Assembly: GCF_009078285.1 (NCBI RefSeq)
Contig: NZ_RQSP01000003.1
Span: forward strand, 59,642-123,641
Direction of reading: 5' to 3'
Length of the DNA stretch: 64,000 bases
Origin: Bifidobacterium jacchi
GTDB lineage: Bacteria; Actinomycetota; Actinomycetes; Actinomycetales; Bifidobacteriaceae
In this document: positions 7,492-16,944 of the stretch, piece by piece
How positions within the stretch are numbered: position 1 is the first letter of the stretch
How the letters are laid out: every line of letters begins with the position of its first letter
Translations under genes and position numbers: made by a program
The notes under the pieces: model-generated
The model's input: only the letters and a program-made list of their open reading frames with translations
Databases searched by the model: none
Told to the model about the DNA's origin: nothing

Positions 7492-8421
7492 ATGGCATCG
7501 GACACGGAACACGCGGACGAGATCGTATTCGACGACGCGGCGGTGCGTCGCGGCGATCGCACCATCTGGAGCCACGGCAGTCTGGCGATCCCATCCGGTT
7601 CGGTGACGGCGATCGTCGGTACGAACGGCACCGGAAAGACCACGATGATGAAGGCCGAACTCGGCCTCATTCCCCTTTCGGCGGGATCGCTGACGGTGCT
7701 CGGCCGTCCGGCGGGCGAGATGAACCATCTCATCGGCTACGTGCCGCAAAGCTACGCCTCCGACATCGATTCGAATCTGACCGTCGAGCAGTCGGTGCTG
7801 CTTGGGCTGACCGGCACACGATTCGGCATTCATCCGATCACCCGTGCGCAACGGGCGAAGGCGCGCGAGGCGATGCGGTTCACCGGCATCGACGACCGTG
7901 CGAAATACCGGCTTTCCGAGCTTTCCGGAGGGTTGCGCCAACGCGTGGCCATCGCCCAGGCGCTGGTGTGCGATCCCAAGCTGCTCATGCTGGACGAGCC
8001 GCTCGCCAATCTTGATCTCGCCAGTCAGCGGGCCACGGTCCACGTCCTCGCCAAGCTCAACCGCGAACTCGGCATGACCATTCAGGTGGTGGCGCACGAT
8101 CTCAACATGCTGCTGCCGATCCTCACCGGAGCCGTCTATCTGCTCGACGGCCATCCGCATTACGCCCGCATGAACCAGGTGCTCGACTCCACGTTGCTCA
8201 CGCATCTGTACGGCACTCAGGTGCAGGTCATCACCACCCCTCAGGGCGACATGTTCGTCACGCCATCGCCCGACGAGCCGGATGATCAGGAACACGACAT
8301 GCACACCGCGGACGAGGTGGCGCAGATGCACCATCACGCGCATGCGAACGCCGGCACGTCCGCGAACGCAGCCGATGCAGCCGACACCGCGCACGGCTTG
8401 AACGGAAAGGACGCCGAATGA
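7492..8421 (+). CDS. metal ABC transporter ATP-binding protein with His-rich tail
   Basis: 309 aa. ATPase that powers uptake by the cluster A-I metal transporter. Walker A GTNGTGKTT is near residue 40, the signature LSGGLRQR near 143, Walker B LLMLDEP near 163, and the switch His in VVAHD. After ~250 residues the ABC domain gives way to a His/Asp-rich extension (QEHDMHTAD, QMHHHAHAN), which may bind metal. GGGAGG precedes ATG 7492. The stop overlaps the permease start by 4 nt (ATGA), so the two are translationally coupled. A Fur/Zur-type operator lies upstream. Confidence 0.92.
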   Translation: MASDTEHADEIVFDDAAVRRGDRTIWSHGSLAIPSGSVTAIVGTNGTGKTTMMKAELGLIPLSAGSLTVLGRPAGEMNHLIGYVPQSYASDIDSNLTVEQSVLLGLTGTRFGIHPITRAQRAKAREAMRFTGIDDRAKYRLSELSGGLRQRVAIAQALVCDPKLLMLDEPLANLDLASQRATVHVLAKLNRELGMTIQVVAHDLNMLLPILTGAVYLLDGHPHYARMNQVLDSTLLTHLYGTQVQVITTPQGDMFVTPSPDEPDDQEHDMHTADEVAQMHHHAHANAGTSANAADAADTAHGLNGKDAE

Positions 8422-9257
8422 CAACCTCCATCGATTTCTCCTTCGATCCCGACTGGATGTACACGCTGACCGCACCGTTCATGGCCAACGCGTTCATGGC
8501 GGGCCTGTTCATCGCGCTCGCGGCGGGCGTGATGGGCTACTTCACCATCGCCCGCCATTCGACCTTCGCCGCACACGCCCTCGCGCACATCGGACTGCCC
8601 GGAGCCACGGGGGCGGTGCTGCTCGGATTGCCGGTGTCGCTGGGCATGGGCGTGTTCGCATTGGGCGGCGCGCTGATCATCGGAGCGCTCGGCAAACGCA
8701 TCTCCGAACGCGAGGTGGCGACCGGCACTGTGCTCGCATTCGCCACCGGTCTGGGTCTGTTCTTCGCCAGACTGTCAAGCTCCGCCTCGCAGCAGATGCA
8801 GTCGATCCTGTTCGGTTCGATTCTGACCATCACCGACGAGCAGATCATCGGCTTCGCCGTGTTCGATATCGTGCTGCTGGTCCTGCTCGCCGTGATCTAC
8901 CGTCCGCTGCTGTTCAGTTCGCTGGATGAGCAGGTGGCGCAGGCCAAGGGCGTGCCGATCGGCGTGATGAACGTGGCGTTCATGGCGATCATGGCCGGTG
9001 TGATCACCATCGCCGTGCCTGCGGTCGGCACGCTGCTCATCTTCGCGCTGGTGATCACACCGGCCGCCACCGCGAACATCCTCGCCGGATCGCCGTTCAA
9101 GGCGATGGTCATCGCCAGTGCGCTGTGTCTGGTGTCGATCTGGCTTGGACTCGTGCTCTCGGCGATGTTCCCCGCTCCCCCGAGCTTCATCATCGTCACG
9201 CTGTCCACGCTGTTCTGGGCGGTGGCCAAGGGCGCATCGGCGCTGAGAGGACGCTGA
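8418..9257 (+). CDS. metal ABC transporter permease (ZnuB/MntB family)
   Basis: 279 aa with about eight hydrophobic segments, beginning FMANAFMAGLFIALAAGVMG and including the family pattern GLPGATGAVLLGL and TIAVPAVGTLLIFALVITPAATA. It forms the membrane channel of the metal importer with the ATPase encoded just upstream (ATGA overlap). It is the last gene of this unit; the next gene (ispF) is convergent 24 bp away, with no obvious terminator between. Confidence 0.93.
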   Translation: MTTSIDFSFDPDWMYTLTAPFMANAFMAGLFIALAAGVMGYFTIARHSTFAAHALAHIGLPGATGAVLLGLPVSLGMGVFALGGALIIGALGKRISEREVATGTVLAFATGLGLFFARLSSSASQQMQSILFGSILTITDEQIIGFAVFDIVLLVLLAVIYRPLLFSSLDEQVAQAKGVPIGVMNVAFMAIMAGVITIAVPAVGTLLIFALVITPAATANILAGSPFKAMVIASALCLVSIWLGLVLSAMFPAPPSFIIVTLSTLFWAVAKGASALRGR

Positions 9258-9281
9258 GACACAACGCGCATTACGTGCGAA

Positions 9282-9878
9282 TCAGGCGGCGTGACGAGCC
9301 TGCAGCGGGCGAACCAGCGCATTGGCGATGGCGGCCACGCCCTCGCCGCGACCGGTGAATCCCATGTGATCGGTGGTGGTGGCGGTCAGGCTGACGCGGC
9401 AGCCGACCGCCTGCGACAACGCCTGTTCCGCTTCGGCGCGGCGCGAACCGAGTCTGGGACGATTGCCGATCACAACGACGGATGCCGACGACGGCTCATA
9501 CCCATGCTCCCGCATGAACGAAACGGTTTCGCGTAACATCGCGCATCCGTGCATGCCGGCACCGCGCGCACCCGCGCCCACACCGAACAGCGCACCGATA
9601 TCGCCAAGTCCCGCAGCCGACAGCAACGCATCGATCAAAGCGTGCGCCGCCACGTCGCCATCGGAATCCCCCTCGATCCCCTCATATTGCGCCAATGCGG
9701 CGGCATCGGCCCCCGCCGGCGCCGACCAAAGCAATCCTGCGAGCCAGAGCGGCCGGCAGGAGCCGGGCGCAGCGAAGCGGTGCGCGTCGAATCCCTGGCC
9801 GATCAGCAACGTCGGCAAATCGCATGATTCAGACGACGATCCGCATGCGCTGCCCGCCGCCCTCGCTGCTTCGCTCAC
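9282..9878 (-). CDS. ispF: 2-C-methyl-D-erythritol 2,4-cyclodiphosphate synthase
   Basis: About 198 aa from GTG 9878, or 178 aa from TTG 9818. IspF makes the cyclic diphosphate intermediate of the MEP isoprenoid pathway and is Zn-dependent. The ligand motif GFDAHRF (Asp, His), the third His in DVAAHALIDALL, and the C-terminal TTTDHMGFTGRGEG all fit the family. Between the first ligand motif and GDSDGDV there are ~20 more residues than usual. No ATG is available at the right place. GTG 9878 has GAGG 10 nt upstream and lies 19 nt after the carD stop; TTG 9818 would give a family-like N-terminus (LPTLLIGQGFDAH). carD-ispF resembles the carD-ispD-ispF order of mycobacteria, here without ispD. Confidence 0.85.
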   Translation of the reverse strand: MSEAARAAGSACGSSSESCDLPTLLIGQGFDAHRFAAPGSCRPLWLAGLLWSAPAGADAAALAQYEGIEGDSDGDVAAHALIDALLSAAGLGDIGALFGVGAGARGAGMHGCAMLRETVSFMREHGYEPSSASVVVIGNRPRLGSRRAEAEQALSQAVGCRVSLTATTTDHMGFTGRGEGVAAIANALVRPLQARHAA

Positions 9879-9897
9879 TTCGCGTGGACCTCTTCGC

Positions 9898-10491
9898 TCA
9901 CTTCTTCTTGGACTTCTTCTGGGAGGCGATGCGCGCAAGCGTATCCGCGGCGGCCTCCTCGGGCGCCTTGGTATGGTGCTTCTCGTCGCCGTCCCGCGGC
10001 TCCTCATATCCGAGATTGACGTCAAGCAGACGCTGGGCCTCGGTCTCGTCGAGATTCTCCGACAATGCGATCTCCGAGGTGAGGATGCTGCGCGCCTTCG
10101 ACAGCAGTCGCTTCTCGCCGGCGGACAGACCATGCTCGTCGACGTCGCGCTGGGCGAGGTCACGAACCACTTCGGCGATCTTGTTGACGTCTCCCGACGC
10201 CAGTTTCTCGACGTTGAGCTTGTAGCGCCTCGACCAGTTCATCTCCTTCTCGACGATCGGCGTGCGCAGGATCTCGAACACCTTCGCCACCGCGTCGGCG
10301 TCGACGATGTCTCGCACACCGACCTTCTCGGCGTTTTCTACGGGCACGTTGATCACCAGCCCGTCGCTGGAGAGCACCGACAACTGCAGATACTGACGAG
10401 AGACGCCCTTGACGGTCCGTTCGGTGATGGCCTCCACCTTCGCGGCACCGTGACGCGGATAGACAACCATATCGCCGACCTTGTATCCCAT
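9898..10491 (-). CDS. carD: CarD-type RNA polymerase-binding transcription regulator
   Basis: 197 aa. CarD binds the RNA polymerase beta subunit and stabilises open promoter complexes; it is essential in mycobacteria. The N-terminal RNAP-interacting domain starts [19 protein letters not shown], followed by the DNA-binding helical domain with the [17 protein letters not shown] and [12 protein letters not shown] segments. A Lys-rich tail ends the protein. GGAGG precedes ATG 10491. A good promoter lies at 10536-10563. ispF follows 19 nt downstream on the same strand. Confidence 0.95.
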   Translation of the reverse strand: MGYKVGDMVVYPRHGAAKVEAITERTVKGVSRQYLQLSVLSSDGLVINVPVENAEKVGVRDIVDADAVAKVFEILRTPIVEKEMNWSRRYKLNVEKLASGDVNKIAEVVRDLAQRDVDEHGLSAGEKRLLSKARSILTSEIALSENLDETEAQRLLDVNLGYEEPRDGDEKHHTKAPEEAAADTLARIASQKKSKKK

Positions 10492-10535
10492 GAATCCTCC
10501 GAAAGAGCAACGAGCAATGCGCAAAAACCAAGAGA

Positions 10536-10563
10536 ACATTATTCCATGCTGGCTGGACGGCAA
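10536..10563 (-). promoter_or_regulatory. carD promoter
   Basis: On the minus strand TTGCCG (10558-10563) is followed after 16 nt by TAATGT (10536-10541), 45 bp upstream of the carD ATG. Spacing and hexamers fit a sigma-A type promoter. Confidence 0.55.
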
Positions 10564-10698
10564 CGCCTGAATCCTGCAGGAACCCCGCAATTGCCGACCG
10601 CGAGCCGACTGCGAGCCGCGCCGTAAGCCGACCGGACCGAGCCAATCCGCGACACGACGCGCCACATGCCACGCTGTTCGCCGCAAGAGCTTAGACTT

Positions 10699-12963
10699 AT
10701 GACCATGGCTACTCACATGAACAACAGCAATGACGACACCGTTGCCGTCGCGGTGGACCAGTCCGATCTGGACGCCGTCAGCAACGCCACCTTCTACAAT
10801 CCCCACGAGGTGCTCGGCGGGCATCTCGGTCAGGGTGAGCACGCCCACGAGGTGACGGTGCGCGTGCTGCGCCCGCTCGCCAAGGCCGTGACCGTCCTCA
10901 CGCAGAACGGGGAGTACGAGGCGCTGCATGAGCACAACGGCGTGTTCGTGACCGTCATGCCCGCGGAGAAGACGGACGACGGCTACTCCGTGCCGGACTA
11001 CCGCGTGCGCACCGTCTACGGATTGGGCAACAGCATCGTCGAGGATGACCCGTACCGCTATCTGCCCACCATCGGCGACATGGACATGTACCTGTTCGGC
11101 GAGGGACGCCACGAGCGCCTGTGGGAGGCTCTCGGCGCGCATGTGCGTCGATTCGACGATCCGATGGGCGCCGCGGACGGCACCAAGGGCAAGCAGCTGG
11201 TCGGCACCGCGTTCGCCGTCTGGGCGCCCAACGCCCACGCGGTCCGCGTGGTCGGCAACTTCAACGGCTGGAACGGACGCCGCCACGCGATGAGGGAGCT
11301 CGGCTCGTCGGGCATCTGGGAGCTGTTCATTCCCGGCGTCGAGGCCGGCGAGGTCTACAAGTACGAGATTCTCAACGCCAATCACGAATGGGTGCTGAAG
11401 GCCGATCCGCTGGAGCGCTCCCATGAGGTTCCCCCGGCGACCGGCTCCATCGTGGTCGATTCGCGCCACGAATGGAAGGATGCCGACTGGATGGCCCGCC
11501 GCGCCGCGACGAACCCGCACGACGGCCCGGTCAGCATCTACGAGGTGCACGCCAACAGCTGGCGCGTCGACGTGTCGAACTACCGCGAGCTCGCCGACAA
11601 GCTCGTCCCCTACCTGGTGCAGGAGGGATTCACCCACGTCGAGTTCATGCCGCTGACCCAGTACCCGTTCTCCGGCTCCTGGGGATACCAGGTCACCGGA
11701 TACTACGCCGTCGACTCGCGCCTCGGCGGACCGGACGACTTCAAGTATCTGGTCGACAAGGTGCATCAGGCCGGCATCGGCGTCATCATGGACTGGGTCC
11801 CCGCCCACTTCCCCAAGGACGGGTTCGCGCTCGGCCGCTTCGATGGCACGCCGCTGTACGAGGACCCCGATCCGCTGCGCGGCGAGCACCCGGACTGGGG
11901 CACGTACGTGTTCAACTTCGGCCGCAACGAGGTGCGCAACTTCCTCGTCGCCGACGCATGCTTCTGGCTGTCCGAATACCACATCGACGCGCTGCGCGTG
12001 GATGCCGTCTCGTCGATGCTCTATCTCGACTACAGTCGCCAGCCCGGCCAGTGGCGTCCGAACATCTACGGCGGGCGCGAGAACCTCGAGGCGATCGCGT
12101 TCCTCAAGGAGGCGAACGCCACCGCCTACAAGAACAACCCCGGCATCATGATGATCGCCGAGGAATCCACCGCCTATCCGGGCATCACCGCGCCGACGAG
12201 CGAAGGCGGCCTCGGATTCGGCCTCAAATGGAACATGGGCTGGATGCACGACACGCTCGAATACCTGCACGAGACGCCCATCAATCGCAAATGGCACCAC
12301 AACGAGATCACCTTCTCCATGGTGTACGCCTACTCCGAGCACTACGTGCTGCCCATCAGCCACGATGAGGTCGTCTACGGCAAGGGCTCGCTCTACGGCA
12401 AGATGCCGGGCGACGAATGGCAGAAGTACGCGGGCGTGCGCTCGCTGTTCGCCTATCAGTGGGTGCACCCGGGCAAGAACCTGACCTTCATGGGCAACGA
12501 GGTGGCCCAGTGGGGCGAATGGGACTACGACTCCTCGGTGGACTGGGCCTGCCTCGACTGGCCGGCGCACCGTGGCGTGCAGAAGCTCGTCGCCGATCTC
12601 AACGCCCTCTACAAGGCCTCCCCTGCGCTGTGGAGCCAGGATTTCACCCCTGACGGATTCCAGTGGCTCACCAGCGACGATGCCGACCACAACACGCTCA
12701 GCTTCATGCGTGTCGGCTCGAAGGGCGAGGAGCTTGTCGTCGTCGTCAACTTCTCGGGCGAGGCATGGCAGGACTATCAGGTGCCGCTGCCGAAGGGCGG
12801 CAAATGGCACGAGCTGCTGACCACCGACGACGAGAAGTACGGCGGCTCCGGCATCCACAACGGCACGTTCGAGGCGGAGCCGGGCGAGTATCATTCACGC
12901 GAATGGTCGGCGAAACTCACCATTCCGGCATTGGGCGCTGTATTCTTGGAGCCGGTACAGTGA
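10699..12963 (+). CDS. glgB: 1,4-alpha-glucan (glycogen) branching enzyme
   Basis: 754 aa, GH13_9 family. It cuts alpha-1,4 chains and re-joins them as alpha-1,6 branches in glycogen synthesis. Order: an N-terminal domain, CBM48 ([20 protein letters not shown], near residue 175), the GH13 barrel with YEVHANSW, the nucleophile motif [10 protein letters not shown], the acid/base motif [10 protein letters not shown] and [12 protein letters not shown], then a C-terminal beta domain. Full length for the family. Start ATG 10699 is chosen over ATG 10705; neither has a strong ribosome site. A response regulator gene starts 13 nt after the stop, an unusual neighbour that may be co-transcribed. Confidence 0.96.
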   Translation: MTMATHMNNSNDDTVAVAVDQSDLDAVSNATFYNPHEVLGGHLGQGEHAHEVTVRVLRPLAKAVTVLTQNGEYEALHEHNGVFVTVMPAEKTDDGYSVPDYRVRTVYGLGNSIVEDDPYRYLPTIGDMDMYLFGEGRHERLWEALGAHVRRFDDPMGAADGTKGKQLVGTAFAVWAPNAHAVRVVGNFNGWNGRRHAMRELGSSGIWELFIPGVEAGEVYKYEILNANHEWVLKADPLERSHEVPPATGSIVVDSRHEWKDADWMARRAATNPHDGPVSIYEVHANSWRVDVSNYRELADKLVPYLVQEGFTHVEFMPLTQYPFSGSWGYQVTGYYAVDSRLGGPDDFKYLVDKVHQAGIGVIMDWVPAHFPKDGFALGRFDGTPLYEDPDPLRGEHPDWGTYVFNFGRNEVRNFLVADACFWLSEYHIDALRVDAVSSMLYLDYSRQPGQWRPNIYGGRENLEAIAFLKEANATAYKNNPGIMMIAEESTAYPGITAPTSEGGLGFGLKWNMGWMHDTLEYLHETPINRKWHHNEITFSMVYAYSEHYVLPISHDEVVYGKGSLYGKMPGDEWQKYAGVRSLFAYQWVHPGKNLTFMGNEVAQWGEWDYDSSVDWACLDWPAHRGVQKLVADLNALYKASPALWSQDFTPDGFQWLTSDDADHNTLSFMRVGSKGEELVVVVNFSGEAWQDYQVPLPKGGKWHELLTTDDEKYGGSGIHNGTFEAEPGEYHSREWSAKLTIPALGAVFLEPVQ

Positions 12964-12976
12964 CGAAAGGCCCAAT

Positions 12977-13696
12977 ATGCTGAATTTCACGAATCGTTCC
13001 TCGACGCCGCGCACCGTGCTCGTCGTCGAGGACGAACCCACCCTCGCCACCGCCATCGCCCAGCGCATCACCGCCGAAGGGTGGACGGCGCGCGTCGCAT
13101 CCGACGGAGCGAGCGCGGTTCAGGCCGCGAAGCAGCTCAAGCCGGACCTAGTCATCATGGACATCATGCTGCCGGTGATGGATGGTCTGGAGGCGACCAA
13201 GCGGATCGTCTCGGAGCGCCCCGTTCCCGTGCTGATCCTCACCGCCCGCGATGACGAGTCGGACAAGGTGATCGGACTGGGCGCCGGCGCCGACGACTAT
13301 ATGACCAAGCCGTTCTCCATGCGCGAGCTGATCGCGCGATGCAAGGCGCTGCTGCGTCGCGTGGAGCGCGCCAAGGTGATCGCCAAGAACTACGAGAACG
13401 AGAAGCTGCTCGATTTCGGTTCGCTGGTCATCGATCCGGCGCAGCGCGTGGTCACGCTCAACGGCGAACAGGTCCATCTGACCCCGACCGAGTTCGATCT
13501 GCTGGCGACCCTCGCCCGCCGTCCGCGTTCCGTGCTGACCCGCGAGAAGCTGCTCGAGGAGGTGTGGGACTGGGTGGACGCATCGGGCACCCGCACCGTC
13601 GACTCGCATGTCAAGGCGCTGCGGCACAAGCTCGGCTCCGAAACCATCCGCACCGTGCACGGCGTCGGCTATGCGTTCGAGCCGCCGGTCGCATGA
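12977..13696 (+). CDS. OmpR/PhoB-family response regulator
   Basis: 239 aa. Receiver domain (residues ~14-125) with acidic pair VVEDEP, phosphoacceptor Asp62 in IMDIMLP, Thr in LILTARDD and Lys in MTKPFSM. It is followed by a winged-helix DNA-binding domain (LTPTEFDLLATLARRP, TVDSHVKALRHKLG, VHGVGYAFEPP). GAAAGG precedes ATG 12977, 13 nt after glgB. The stop overlaps the histidine kinase start (ATGA), so both are made together. It resembles RegX3/MtrA-type regulators; the target genes cannot be told from here. Confidence 0.95.
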   Translation: MLNFTNRSSTPRTVLVVEDEPTLATAIAQRITAEGWTARVASDGASAVQAAKQLKPDLVIMDIMLPVMDGLEATKRIVSERPVPVLILTARDDESDKVIGLGAGADDYMTKPFSMRELIARCKALLRRVERAKVIAKNYENEKLLDFGSLVIDPAQRVVTLNGEQVHLTPTEFDLLATLARRPRSVLTREKLLEEVWDWVDASGTRTVDSHVKALRHKLGSETIRTVHGVGYAFEPPVA

Positions 13697-14946
13697 CTCG
13701 CGTGAAGAAGAGGCGGCCGTCGATGGGACGCATTCCCTCAGCCTCATCCGCGGCCGCATCCGCAGGTTCTGGTTCTGGTTCTGGTTCTGGTTTAGGTTTA
13801 GGCTCAGGCTCCAGTTCAGGGGCCGCCCCAGGCCGTCCGCATGACGGCGACCGACGCGGCGGTGGCCGATCCGCGATGCGTCCGATCGGCATGTTCTCAT
13901 CGCTCAAGGTCGAATTGAGCGTATTGATCGCGATCTCCACCGCGATCGCGTTCATCATGGCGTGGATCCTGCTCAAGTTCGGCTGGAGCGGCTGGGTCGC
14001 GATGCCGCTGACGCTGGTCGTCGCTCTGGGAATCACCTATCTGTTCTCGCGTGGCCTGATCGCGCCGCTGCGGCAGATGCGCAAGGCCGCCGAGGCGATG
14101 GCCGAAGGCGACTACACGGTACGCGTGAACATGGCCACCGACAGCAATGATGAGATCGGCCAGCTCGCCCGCACCTTCAATGAGATGGCCGGCGAACTGG
14201 AGCATGCCAATCAGATGCGTCTCGACATGGTCGCCAACGTCAGCCACGAGCTGCGCACTCCGGTCTCAGCGCTGCAGGCGATGGTGGAGAACATGGCGGA
14301 TGGAGTCGTCGAACCCACTCCGGCGAATCTGGAGAGCATTCTCAATCAGACGCACCGGCTGAGCGATCTCATCGCGTTCCTGCTTGATCTGTCGCGTATG
14401 GAGGCCGGTGCCGCGAGTCTGAACATCGAACGATTCAATGTGCATGATTTCCTCGACGAGACGATCGAGCCACTGGAGATCGCCGATGCCGGGCATGCGC
14501 ATGACATCGAGCTTCACGTCGCCGACGACATCGAGATGGAGGGCGATCAGGACCGGCTCCGGCAGCTGTTCACGAACATCATCGCCAATGCGCTCAAGCA
14601 TTCAGCGGATGGCACCCGCGTGCTCATCGAATGCCGCGAACAGGCCGATCGCGGTCTCATCGTCACCAACGTCGTGAATTTCGGCTCGCAGATCCCGCTG
14701 GCCGACCGGTCGAACATCTTCCGTCGGTTCGTCAAGGGCAAATCCGGTCCGGGCACGGAATCCGGCGGCACCGGACTCGGCCTATCCATCGCGAGGTGGG
14801 CCGCTCTGCTGCACGGCGGAACCGTCAAAGTGGTGGATGATGATCGCGGCGCCGATTTCGAGATCGCATTGCCGAAATACCATATCGCATCCGATATCAG
14901 CGACACGTCGCGCTCGCACGCGCATGTGCATGCGCAAGGCGACTGA
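13693..14946 (+). CDS. HAMP-containing sensor histidine kinase
   Basis: 417 aa. The partner of the preceding regulator, coupled by a 4-nt overlap. An N-terminal basic and Gly/Ser/Leu-rich stretch (~residues 25-45) is encoded by hexanucleotide repeats. Two membrane helices follow (~75-120) separated by only about seven residues (KFGWSGW), so there is no real extracellular sensor domain: an intramembrane-type sensor. Then come HAMP (~125-175), the HisKA box ANVSHELRTP with phospho-His ~185, and an HATPase with NIIANALKHS and GTGLGLSI. An ATG at 13876 (MRPIGMFSSLK) could be a second start that omits the repeat region. Confidence 0.92.
   Translation: MTRVKKRRPSMGRIPSASSAAASAGSGSGSGSGLGLGSGSSSGAAPGRPHDGDRRGGGRSAMRPIGMFSSLKVELSVLIAISTAIAFIMAWILLKFGWSGWVAMPLTLVVALGITYLFSRGLIAPLRQMRKAAEAMAEGDYTVRVNMATDSNDEIGQLARTFNEMAGELEHANQMRLDMVANVSHELRTPVSALQAMVENMADGVVEPTPANLESILNQTHRLSDLIAFLLDLSRMEAGAASLNIERFNVHDFLDETIEPLEIADAGHAHDIELHVADDIEMEGDQDRLRQLFTNIIANALKHSADGTRVLIECREQADRGLIVTNVVNFGSQIPLADRSNIFRRFVKGKSGPGTESGGTGLGLSIARWAALLHGGTVKVVDDDRGADFEIALPKYHIASDISDTSRSHAHVHAQGD
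13765..13812 (+). repeat. hexanucleotide repeat tract inside the histidine kinase gene
   Basis: Eight consecutive hexamers: GGTTCT four times, GGTTTA twice, then GGCTCA and GGCTCC. They encode alternating Gly-Ser and Gly-Leu. Gain or loss of units keeps the reading frame and changes only linker length. Confidence 0.9.
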
Positions 14947-14951
14947 TCGGC

Positions 14952-15776
14952 CTACCTACGACGCGGCGACGCGACCGAAGCCAGACACAGCGCATCCGTC
15001 ACAGCGATTCCCACGTCGGTCAACGCGGCGACGACGCGTCTCATCGTCGAACCGGTGGTCATGATGTCATCGATCACCACCACCATCGCGCCGGCATCAA
15101 GCAGTCGACGCGACACCGCATCAATATGCACGCGCAGACCGCCGCCGCCTGATCGATGTGCGTCGAGACGCCCCGCGCGCTCCCCCGCGCTGCGCGTCTC
15201 GACGGATTTGCCGCGCACACCGCTCATCGTGAGCAGGCAGCGTGTGTGAACGTCGTATCCGCGGAGGCATGACTCCCGAGCCATCCGCCTTGCGAGGTCA
15301 CGCATATGCCAGCGTCCTCGCTTGCGGATCGACGAACGCGACGAGGGCACCGGAACCACGATAAGCGGACGGTCGGCGGGTGCCGCGCCATCAAGCAGTC
15401 CGCGTCGAGCCGCAAGATCCGTCAGCAGTTCGGCGAACGCCGCATCGCATTCGGCATCGCCGTGATCCTTCCAACTGAGTATCGCATGTCGCGCAGCGCC
15501 GCGATACGATGCGCAGGCCGCTACAGATCCCGACGCAATCGACGGCATGCGGCGCTCGATCATGCACCGCCGATCGCCGACCGCCCCGGCGGCGGATTCG
15601 TTGCCGATGAGGGACGCTGCCGTCTCCTCCCCGACGGCAAACAGCGACCGGCATCGGGGGCACAATACTTCGTCCGGCGTATCGCATCCGGCGCACCCGC
15701 GTGGCAGCAGCAGCGAGCCGATCACATCGATCGCACGCCTGAGCGCATCATGCCAGAAGCCGGTCCGGGTCGCCAT
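14952..15776 (-). CDS. ComF family phosphoribosyltransferase-like protein
   Basis: 274 aa. It has the N-terminal four-cysteine zinc element CAGC...CPRC (residues ~29-43) and a C-terminal type I phosphoribosyltransferase fold with the PRPP-binding motif VVVIDDIMTTGSTM (~230-243). ComF proteins are linked to DNA uptake in naturally competent bacteria, but many actinobacterial members have no proven role. The middle segment CASYRGAARHAILSWKDHGD fits the family's YxGxxRxxIxxxKxxG pattern. Convergent with the histidine kinase gene (5-bp gap); the HAD gene upstream ends 14 bp before its ATG. Confidence 0.85.
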   Translation of the reverse strand: MATRTGFWHDALRRAIDVIGSLLLPRGCAGCDTPDEVLCPRCRSLFAVGEETAASLIGNESAAGAVGDRRCMIERRMPSIASGSVAACASYRGAARHAILSWKDHGDAECDAAFAELLTDLAARRGLLDGAAPADRPLIVVPVPSSRSSIRKRGRWHMRDLARRMARESCLRGYDVHTRCLLTMSGVRGKSVETRSAGERAGRLDAHRSGGGGLRVHIDAVSRRLLDAGAMVVVIDDIMTTGSTMRRVVAALTDVGIAVTDALCLASVASPRRR

Positions 15777-15790
15777 GGTGCACCATCCGA

Positions 15791-16651
15791 TCAGTGGGGC
15801 GTCGGGAGAGGTGTCTGATCGGTCCTGCCTCGAACCGGACGCAGCGCCTTCAGCAGCCTATCGCACCATTGGAGCGTATCGTGCGGACCGGCGACTCGAA
15901 TAGCCATCGTACCGGCCTTGGCCGCCGGATAGTCGTTGCCGCCCTCGCTCATGCGATCGCCGACGAACACCATCTGCCCGACGTCGATGCCGAGTTCCTG
16001 CGACAGTCTGGTGACCGCGAATGCCTTGTCGATGCCCTTATCGGTCACATCAACGCTGGTGTGGCCGCCGGAGCGCACCAGCAGATCGGGAACGTCGGCG
16101 GCAACGGCCTGCGTGAGCCGCTGCCGTTTGGAACCGTCCGGGTCCCAGGTCAGCTTCGCCTCGAGAGGAGCCTGCTGCCCCAGCGCCGAAAACGTGATCT
16201 GGCTGCCGCGATCCTCGATGCGCTCCCCCCAGACATGCTCCTCCCACAGACCGAGCTCACGGGCGCGTCGCTCAAACGATGCGATGACGGCATGTCTGCG
16301 ATGCTCATCAATGTCGATCGCATAGATCTGCCGCCACGAGCCGCTGCCGTCCCAGCGATAGTAGCTGGCACCGCTCGTGGGCATCAGATGAAGCGAGGAG
16401 AGATCGGCGGTGTCATCCAGCATGGACAGTACCTGACTGGTCACGAGCGCGAACCTGCCGCCGGTGATGACGCCGACCGGCAGCATACGGGTCAACGCGG
16501 CGATCGCACGACTCATGTCGCCGCTCATCGGCAGTCTGGATCGCGCCAGCGTATTGTCAAGATCGAACGCGACAAGACGAACGCGATCGGCGACGGATTC
16601 CACGTCGACATCGGACCAGAGCGGGACTTCGCATCCATGCCCGATCATCAT
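15791..16651 (-). CDS. HAD-IIB family hydrolase (Cof-like phosphatase)
   Basis: 286 aa. HAD motif I is VAFDLDNTLARSR (near residue 26), motif II VITGGR, and motif IV GDRMSEGGNDYPA with the Asp pair for Mg. The cap between motifs II and III is of the C2B type, as in phosphomannomutase or sugar phosphatases; the substrate cannot be read from the sequence. GGAGG lies 8 nt before ATG 16651, which decides the start against GTG 16660. It shares strand and close spacing (14 bp) with the comF-like gene, so they may form one transcript. Confidence 0.85.
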   Translation of the reverse strand: MMIGHGCEVPLWSDVDVESVADRVRLVAFDLDNTLARSRLPMSGDMSRAIAALTRMLPVGVITGGRFALVTSQVLSMLDDTADLSSLHLMPTSGASYYRWDGSGSWRQIYAIDIDEHRRHAVIASFERRARELGLWEEHVWGERIEDRGSQITFSALGQQAPLEAKLTWDPDGSKRQRLTQAVAADVPDLLVRSGGHTSVDVTDKGIDKAFAVTRLSQELGIDVGQMVFVGDRMSEGGNDYPAAKAGTMAIRVAGPHDTLQWCDRLLKALRPVRGRTDQTPLPTPH

Positions 16652-16944
16652 GGTCACCACCTCCGTTCGTTCCCGTCGGCCGGCGGATCACAGCCAACCT
16701 GATTCACTCCTACGACTCGGTCCTAGGACTCGAATCTACGACTCGATGCGGCGCAAACCACCGGTGCGAACCGGTGCAAATCATCACCATAACCGTCCTA
16801 CGGCCGACATCGATACCAGCAATCCTACCGTAGACGCCGCACTATTCGGCTTTGCCGATTGGGCACGCCGGTCCCTATCATAGCGAGCGGTGATGGAATC
16901 GCAAGATTCGGCTGAAGTCGAAGACCACCGAGCACTGGAGAATC

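Noticed and set aside
9898..12894. 998-codon minus-strand frame joining antisense glgB to CarD
   Set aside because: CarD starts at 10491 with a good ribosome site; the upstream part is antisense to glgB.
16652..16944. Possible tRNA or small RNA in the gap
   Set aside because: Short CTACGACTCG repeats are present but no cloverleaf or TTCGANTC arm in the right arrangement.
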